Origin: Rathayibacter sp. VKM Ac-2760
GTDB taxonomy: Bacteria; Actinomycetota; Actinomycetes; Actinomycetales; Microbacteriaceae
Reading direction: 5' to 3'
Assembly (NCBI RefSeq): GCF_009834185.1
Contig: NZ_CP047173.1
Span: forward strand, 2,790,001 to 2,854,000
DNA: 64,000 nucleotides
In this document: positions 59,703 to 64,000 of the stretch, piece by piece
Position numbering within the stretch: position 1 is the stretch's first letter
Layout of the letters: each line of letters starts with the position of its first letter
The notes under the pieces: generated by a model
Databases searched by the model: none
The model's input: only the letters and a program-made list of their open reading frames with translations
What the model was told of the DNA's origin: nothing
Translations under genes and position numbers: made by a program

Positions 59703-60914
59703 CTATCGTACGGGGAGCGGCGGGGCGGTGCTGTCGGCCGCCGGCTCCGACGGCGCCGGGCTCGGCGGCGGGCGCAGCCGCGGCCAGGCGATCACCACGA
59801 GGGCGATCAGCGCGGGTGCGAAGGTCCAGACGACGCCGAGTCCGTTCGCCGGGACGAGGACCGAGCCGCCGGTGCTGCGCAGCGCCAGGAGCCCGATCGC
59901 GCCGAGCAGGCCCATCGCGGTGCAGAAGGCGACGAAGCGGTCGATCATCACGAGGCGGAGCCCGAGCAGCAGCAGCAGCACGGCGGCGAGCGAGACGGTC
60001 AGGCCGACCGGGAGGACGGCGTCGCCGACGGTGACGGTGCTCTGGTGCGCGACCGTGGTGATCGCTCCGACGACCGCGCCGGTGACGACCGAGAGCACGC
60101 CCGAGACGATGCGGGTGCCGAGATCCGGCCGCTCCTCGGCGACGGGCTCGGGCGGTGCCGGTGCTCCCTCCGGTCGGAACCGCTCGAGGCGGCCGATCGG
60201 GAACGCCGGGCCGCTGGAGAGCCGCGCCTCGTCGCCGTCGACGACGAGCTGGGTGCGATGGGCCTCGAGCGCCGCGCGCTTGCGGGCGTAGTCGGCCTCG
60301 TCGAGCTCGATCGCGACGTCGCCGGGCTGCTCGGGGACGGCCTCGGGCAGCACGGCGAGGTAGCGCAGTCCGAGCCGCTCCGCGGCCGTCGAGGCGATCA
60401 GGGCGGCGCGGATGTGATCGGGGTGGCCGTAGCCGCCGCCGACGTCGTAGGAGAGCACGAGGGTCGCGCCGGTCTGCACGAGGACGGCGACGAGGTCGGC
60501 GATCGCCTCCTCCTCCGGCGCGGAGGTGAAGGAGCGCGCATCGGCGGGCTCGAGCGGGACGGGCACGCGGCCGGAGCCCCACTGCATGCCGGAGTCCCGG
60601 TAGACCCGCGGGGCGAGGCCGGCGGCGCGGGCGGCCGGATCGCCGAGGAAGCGGTGATCGGCCACGCCGAGGGCGGTCAGGGCGACGACCAGCTCGGTGG
60701 TGCGGTGCGCGGCGAGCTCGACCGAGCCCTCGAGGTGCGCGAGATCGGTGGGAATGACCTCGCCGCACTCGCCACGGGTGGCGGTGACGACGGTGACCGC
60801 GGCGCCGTGCGCGACGAGTCTCGCGAGGGTTCCGCCCATCGTGATCGTCTCGTCGTCGGGATGGGCGTGCACCGCCACGACCCGCTCGCCTGCGCCGTCT
60901 CGACTCGCGTCCAC
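59703..60914 (-). CDS. mshB: PIG-L deacetylase (MshB-like) with C-terminal membrane domain
   Basis: A 403-aa protein. The N-terminal 230 residues are a PIG-L-family zinc deacetylase: the ligands are in VHAHPDDETITMGG (His18, Asp21) and GYGHPDHIRAAL. In mycothiol-making Actinobacteria, MshB deacetylates GlcNAc-inositol, and this gene lies near fdxA and dapC as in mycobacteria, so mshB is favoured over Mca. The C-terminal 150 residues contain about four membrane helices (GLTVSLAAVLLLLLGLRLVM; FCTAMGLLGAIGLLAL), which are not part of the classical enzyme. The GTG at 60914 has GGGAGGCGGAGA upstream. The function of the membrane part is unknown. Confidence 0.78.
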   Translation of the reverse strand: MDASRDGAGERVVAVHAHPDDETITMGGTLARLVAHGAAVTVVTATRGECGEVIPTDLAHLEGSVELAAHRTTELVVALTALGVADHRFLGDPAARAAGLAPRVYRDSGMQWGSGRVPVPLEPADARSFTSAPEEEAIADLVAVLVQTGATLVLSYDVGGGYGHPDHIRAALIASTAAERLGLRYLAVLPEAVPEQPGDVAIELDEADYARKRAALEAHRTQLVVDGDEARLSSGPAFPIGRLERFRPEGAPAPPEPVAEERPDLGTRIVSGVLSVVTGAVVGAITTVAHQSTVTVGDAVLPVGLTVSLAAVLLLLLGLRLVMIDRFVAFCTAMGLLGAIGLLALRSTGGSVLVPANGLGVVWTFAPALIALVVIAWPRLRPPPSPAPSEPAADSTAPPLPVR

Positions 60915-61060
60915 TCTCCGCCTCCCGTCTCTCGCGTGCTCCGGTCCTGCCGCGGTCGCCCGTGCGGGGCGCCTCGGATCGACCGCTCGGCGCCCGCACC
61001 TCGCGCACCGCGCGCCACGTCTGGACAGGCGGGCGGACGGCCACTACAGTCGTCCACGGG

Positions 61061-61079
61061 TTAGGCAAGGCTTACCTGT
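61061..61079 (+). promoter_or_regulatory. DtxR/IdeR-like iron box upstream of efeU
   Basis: TTAGGCAAGGCTTACCTGT matches the DtxR/IdeR consensus at about 14 of 19 positions. It lies just downstream of a TACAGT -10-like hexamer (61044-61049), where a bound iron repressor would block transcription of the efeUOB operon in iron-rich conditions. Confidence 0.75.
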
Positions 61080-61139
61080 GGACGCGGACCGGGGGCGGGA
61101 TCCGCCCCGTCCTCCCGCGCTAGAGACCAGAGAACACGC

Positions 61140-62006
61140 GTGCTCGCAAACTACCTCATCGGCCTCCGCGAAGGCCTCGAAGCCGGACTCGTCGTCGGCA
61201 TCCTCGTCGCGTACCTGACGAAGCTGCGGCGGCGCGACGTCCTCCCCCGGCTCTGGACGGGGATCGCGGCCGCGGTCGTCCTCTCCCTCGGCATCGGCGC
61301 GATCCTCACCTGGGGCCCCTACGGACTCAGCTTCACCGCGCAGGAGCTGCTCGGCGGCGGTCTCTCGCTGCTGGCCGTCGGCCTCGTCACCTGGATGATC
61401 TTCTGGATGGGCGCGAACGCCCGCAGTCTCAAGGGCGAGCTCGAGTCGAAGCTCGACGCCGCCGTCAGCGGCTCCGCGCTCGGGATCGTCGTCCTCGGCT
61501 TCGTCAGCGTCGGCCGCGAGGGGATCGAGACCGCCCTGTTCGTCTGGGCGAGCGTGTCCTCGAGCAGCGCCGCCTCCGGATCGGAGGCGTGGGTCGGCAC
61601 GATCGGTGCGTTCCTCGGCATCCTCAGCGCCGTCGTCGCCTCCTACCTGATCTTCCGCGGCTTCGTCCGGATCGATCTCGGCCGCTTCTTCACCTGGACG
61701 GGCGGCTTCCTCATCGTCGTCGCGGCTGGCGTGCTGCTCTACGGCGTCGGCGACCTGCAGGAGGCGGCGCTGCTGCCCGGCGGGGGCACCCCGCTGTTCG
61801 ACCTGGGTCCGATCCTGCCCGCCCCGGTCGCCGCCGTGCTCGGTGGGCTCTTCAACTACACGCCCGAGCCCACGGCACTGCAGTTCACCGCCTGGCTGGC
61901 CTACCTCGTCGTCGTCGGCTCCCTGTTCATCCACCAGGTCCGCTCCCGCGGGCCGCGTCGGGGCAGTGCGGCCCCGGTCGCCTCGCCCGTCGCCACCTCC
62001 GTCTGA
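61140..62006 (+). CDS. efeU: Iron permease EfeU (FTR1 family)
   Basis: A 288-aa inner-membrane ferric/ferrous iron permease with about seven helices. The two R-E-x-x-E motifs of the family are R10-E11-G12-L13-E14 and R126-E127-G128-I129-E130. LGGLFNYTPEPTALQF is a conserved C-terminal region. The GTG start follows AGAGACCAGAGAAC. A DtxR-like box lies 60 bases upstream. It heads efeUOB; the 46-base gap to efeO has CCAGGAG as ribosome site. Confidence 0.95.
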   Translation: MLANYLIGLREGLEAGLVVGILVAYLTKLRRRDVLPRLWTGIAAAVVLSLGIGAILTWGPYGLSFTAQELLGGGLSLLAVGLVTWMIFWMGANARSLKGELESKLDAAVSGSALGIVVLGFVSVGREGIETALFVWASVSSSSAASGSEAWVGTIGAFLGILSAVVASYLIFRGFVRIDLGRFFTWTGGFLIVVAAGVLLYGVGDLQEAALLPGGGTPLFDLGPILPAPVAAVLGGLFNYTPEPTALQFTAWLAYLVVVGSLFIHQVRSRGPRRGSAAPVASPVATSV

Positions 62007-62052
62007 ACCCGCTCCGGCGCTGCCGGAACGACCTCCCACCACCAGGAGAACC

Positions 62053-63306
62053 ATGCCCCCGCGCACTCGACCCCGCCGTCTCCCCCGCGTCGCCACCGGC
62101 CTCGCCGGGGCGGGCGCTCTCGCCCTGCTCCTCACCGGCTGCGTGCCGAACACCCCGGCCGCCTCCTCCGCCGCGGCCCTCGACGTCGCGATCGACGACG
62201 GCGCCTGCGCGGTGTCGGCCGCGACGGCCGAGGCGGGCGCGGTCACCTTCGCCCTCGAGAACACCGGGTCGGACGTCAACGAGTTCGAGATCCTCGCCGA
62301 GGACAAGCTGCGCATCGTGGGCGAGAAGGAGAACGTGACCCCCGGTCAGAGCGTCTCCTACGTGGCCCAGCTGGAGCCCGGCACCTACTACACCGCCTGC
62401 AAGTTCCAGCAGGTCGGCGCCCCGGTCGGGCTGGCCGAGTTCACCGTGACCGGCGAGGCGACCGAGCAGTCGGCGGACGAGCAGGCCGCGACCGAGGCCG
62501 CCGTCACCAACTACGTCGCCTACGTGAAGTCGCAGTCGGGCGAGCTGCTGCCCGCCGTGACGGCCTTCGCCGACGCGTACGCGGCCGGCGACGACGAGAA
62601 GGCCCGCAGCCTCTTCGCTGCGACCCGCGTCTTCTACGAGCGCATCGAGCCGACCGCCGAGGCGTTCGGCGACCTCGACCCGAAGATCGACTACCGCGAG
62701 GTGGACGCCGTCGCCGAGGGCCTGGACTGGACCGGCTTCCACCGCATCGAGAAGGACCTCTGGGTCCCCGCCGCCGACGCGCTGAACTCCGACGGCACGA
62801 GCGCCTGGCTCGACTGGGCGCCGTCGACTCCCGAGCAGCGGACCGCGTTCGCCGACGGCCTCGTCTCCGACGTGCAGGACCTCTACGACCTCGTCGCCGC
62901 ACCCGACTTCACCGTCTCGGTCGGCGACATCTCCAACGGCGCGATCGGCCTGCTCGACGAGGTCGCCGCCGGCAAGATCACCGGCGAGGAGGACTGGTGG
63001 TCGGGCACCGACCTGACCGACTTCGCCGCGAACGTGCAGGGCGCGGAGGTGGCCTTCGGCAACGTCGAGCCGATCGCGACCGCCACCGGTGACGACGGCG
63101 CCGCGCTCACCACAGAGATCGGCCGGCGCTTCGCCGAGCTCGACACGATGCTCGCGCAGTACGGCTCGATCGACTCCGGCTTCGTCGCCTACTCGAGCGT
63201 GACCGACGAGCAGAAGAAGGAGCTGTCGGACCAGGTCAACGCCCTGTCCGAGCCGCTCTCGCAGCTGACCCACACGGTGCTCGGCGTCGAGGAGCCCGCG
63301 GAGTAG
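62053..63306 (+). CDS. efeO: Iron-uptake lipoprotein EfeO
   Basis: A 417-aa extracytoplasmic component of the EfeUOB system. The lipobox LLTGC gives lipidated Cys30. A cupredoxin-like domain (VTFALENTGSDVNEFEI, TYYTACKFQQV) is followed by a M75 peptidase-like domain with the H-x2-E motif at His230-Glu233 (TGFHRIEKDLW), which binds metal. The ATG at 62053 has CAGGAG upstream. The stop overlaps the efeB start by one base (TAGTG). Confidence 0.95.
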   Translation: MPPRTRPRRLPRVATGLAGAGALALLLTGCVPNTPAASSAAALDVAIDDGACAVSAATAEAGAVTFALENTGSDVNEFEILAEDKLRIVGEKENVTPGQSVSYVAQLEPGTYYTACKFQQVGAPVGLAEFTVTGEATEQSADEQAATEAAVTNYVAYVKSQSGELLPAVTAFADAYAAGDDEKARSLFAATRVFYERIEPTAEAFGDLDPKIDYREVDAVAEGLDWTGFHRIEKDLWVPAADALNSDGTSAWLDWAPSTPEQRTAFADGLVSDVQDLYDLVAAPDFTVSVGDISNGAIGLLDEVAAGKITGEEDWWSGTDLTDFAANVQGAEVAFGNVEPIATATGDDGAALTTEIGRRFAELDTMLAQYGSIDSGFVAYSSVTDEQKKELSDQVNALSEPLSQLTHTVLGVEEPAE

Positions 63307-64000
63307 TGGAGCCCGACCAGAACGCGACCGGGCCGGACGCCGCCCCGGACCGGCCGATCGGCGCCGACGAGCCCGCCGAGCAGCCCCGCCGCCTCTCGCG
63401 GCGCGGGCTGCTCGGCCTCGTCTCGGCGGGCACCGCGGGCCTCGCCGCGGGGATCGGCGGGACGGTCGCCGTCACCTCCGCGACCAGCGCGAACGCCTCC
63501 TCCGCCGCCACCCGGGTGGTGCCCTTCTTCGGCGCCAACCAGGCGGGCATCACGACGGCCGCGCAGGACCGGCTGCACTTCGCGGCGTTCGACCTCGCCT
63601 CCAGCGCCACCCGCGACGACCTGATCGAGCTGCTGCAGGACTGGACCGTCGCGGCATCGCGGCTGACCCAGGGCCTCGACGTGAGCGAGGAGGGCGCCGT
63701 CGGCGGGCCCGACACCGCTCCGCCGGACGACACCGGCGAGGCGCTCGGCCTCGACGCCTCCTCGCTCACGATCACCTTCGGCTTCGGGCCCTCGCTCTTC
63801 GCCGACGAGTCGGGTACCGACCGGTTCGGCCTCGCCGACCGCCGGCCGGCCGCGCTCGAGACCCTCCCCCGCTTCCGCGGCGACGCGCTGATCCCGGCGG
63901 CCGGCGGCGGCGACCTCTGCATCCAGGCCTGCGCGGACGACCCGCAGGTCGCCGTGCACGCGATCCGCAATCTCAGCCGGATCGCCTTCGGCCGCGCCTC
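63306..64000 (+). CDS. efeB: Dye-decolourising-type peroxidase EfeB (3' truncated by window edge)
   Basis: First 231 codons of the haem peroxidase that completes efeUOB. A twin-arginine signal (RRLSRRGLLGLVSAGTAG) sends it out folded through the Tat system; tatB is at 50054-50470. Family features in the visible part are VVPFFGANQAGITTAAQDRL, ITFGFGPSLF and GGGDLCIQACADDPQVAVHA. The haem-binding histidine and catalytic aspartate would lie further on. The GTG overlaps the efeO stop by one base. Confidence 0.93.
   Translation, partial: MEPDQNATGPDAAPDRPIGADEPAEQPRRLSRRGLLGLVSAGTAGLAAGIGGTVAVTSATSANASSAATRVVPFFGANQAGITTAAQDRLHFAAFDLASSATRDDLIELLQDWTVAASRLTQGLDVSEEGAVGGPDTAPPDDTGEALGLDASSLTITFGFGPSLFADESGTDRFGLADRRPAALETLPRFRGDALIPAAGGGDLCIQACADDPQVAVHAIRNLSRIAFGRA

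Noticed and set aside
1..64000. CRISPR arrays, prophage or insertion sequences
   Set aside because: No regular repeat-spacer array, no transposase or phage structural genes were found. The only dispersed repeats are the palindromic elements.

Overview
The window is a GC-rich actinobacterial chromosome segment, most likely from the Microbacteriaceae (a relative of Rathayibacter, Curtobacterium or Clavibacter; the genus is a guess). The signs are very high GC, frequent GTG starts, many four-base ATGA/GTGA gene overlaps, a mycothiol-type deacetylase, a seven-iron ferredoxin next to dapC, a DUF3117 protein, and an actinobacterial Rho with a long insertion. The gene order argS-lysA-hom-thrC-thrB-rho-prfA-prmC is the familiar actinobacterial arrangement.

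Region 1 (1-28002) is a large exopolysaccharide/cell-surface glycan region in two halves of similar composition. The left half (1-14364, mostly + strand) has a truncated O-antigen-ligase/polymerase-like membrane protein, five glycosyltransferases, an inverted gene fusing a nucleotidyltransferase domain to a PqqD-like domain, rmlB, and a 1466-residue secreted protein with five near-identical modules and a beta-helix. The right half (17644-26378, all - strand, eight tightly packed genes) has an epimerase, a serine-acetyltransferase-like protein, glycosyltransferases, a MurJ/Wzx-type flippase, a pyruvyltransferase-family protein and a second ligase/polymerase. It is flanked by a stand-alone PqqD gene and a stand-alone nucleotidyltransferase gene (26759-28002). 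Between the halves lie two duplicated GH5 lipoprotein genes and a hexapeptide acetyltransferase. Together the genes could make, export, decorate and trim one or two surface polysaccharides. The PqqD/nucleotidyltransferase pairs are the least explained part.

Region 2 (28015-41771) is conserved housekeeping on the - strand: prmC, prfA, rho, thrB, thrC, hom, lysA, a DUF2993 protein and argS. These cover translation termination, transcription termination and the threonine/lysine branch of aspartate-family synthesis. A small lipoprotein and a transglutaminase-like protein follow.

Region 3 (41834-51485) holds tRNA-Arg(CCG), an SGNH hydrolase flanked by two tiny paralogous four-cysteine proteins, an OmpR-type two-component system, a stress-protein-like membrane protein, an MgtE-N/CBS protein, a DUF1003 protein, an Mrp ATPase, tatB, an O-methyltransferase-like protein and a DUF3117 protein.

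Region 4 (51575-64000) carries two related multi-pass mannosyltransferase-like proteins, the lysine/diaminopimelate genes dapE, dapD and dapC, gltA, fdxA, a PIG-L/MshB-like deacetylase with a membrane tail, and the start of an efeUOB iron-uptake operon behind a DtxR/IdeR-like box. A palindromic intergenic repeat occurs at three places. Several genes carry a TAnnnT hexamer 6-7 bases before the start codon, which suggests leaderless transcription.
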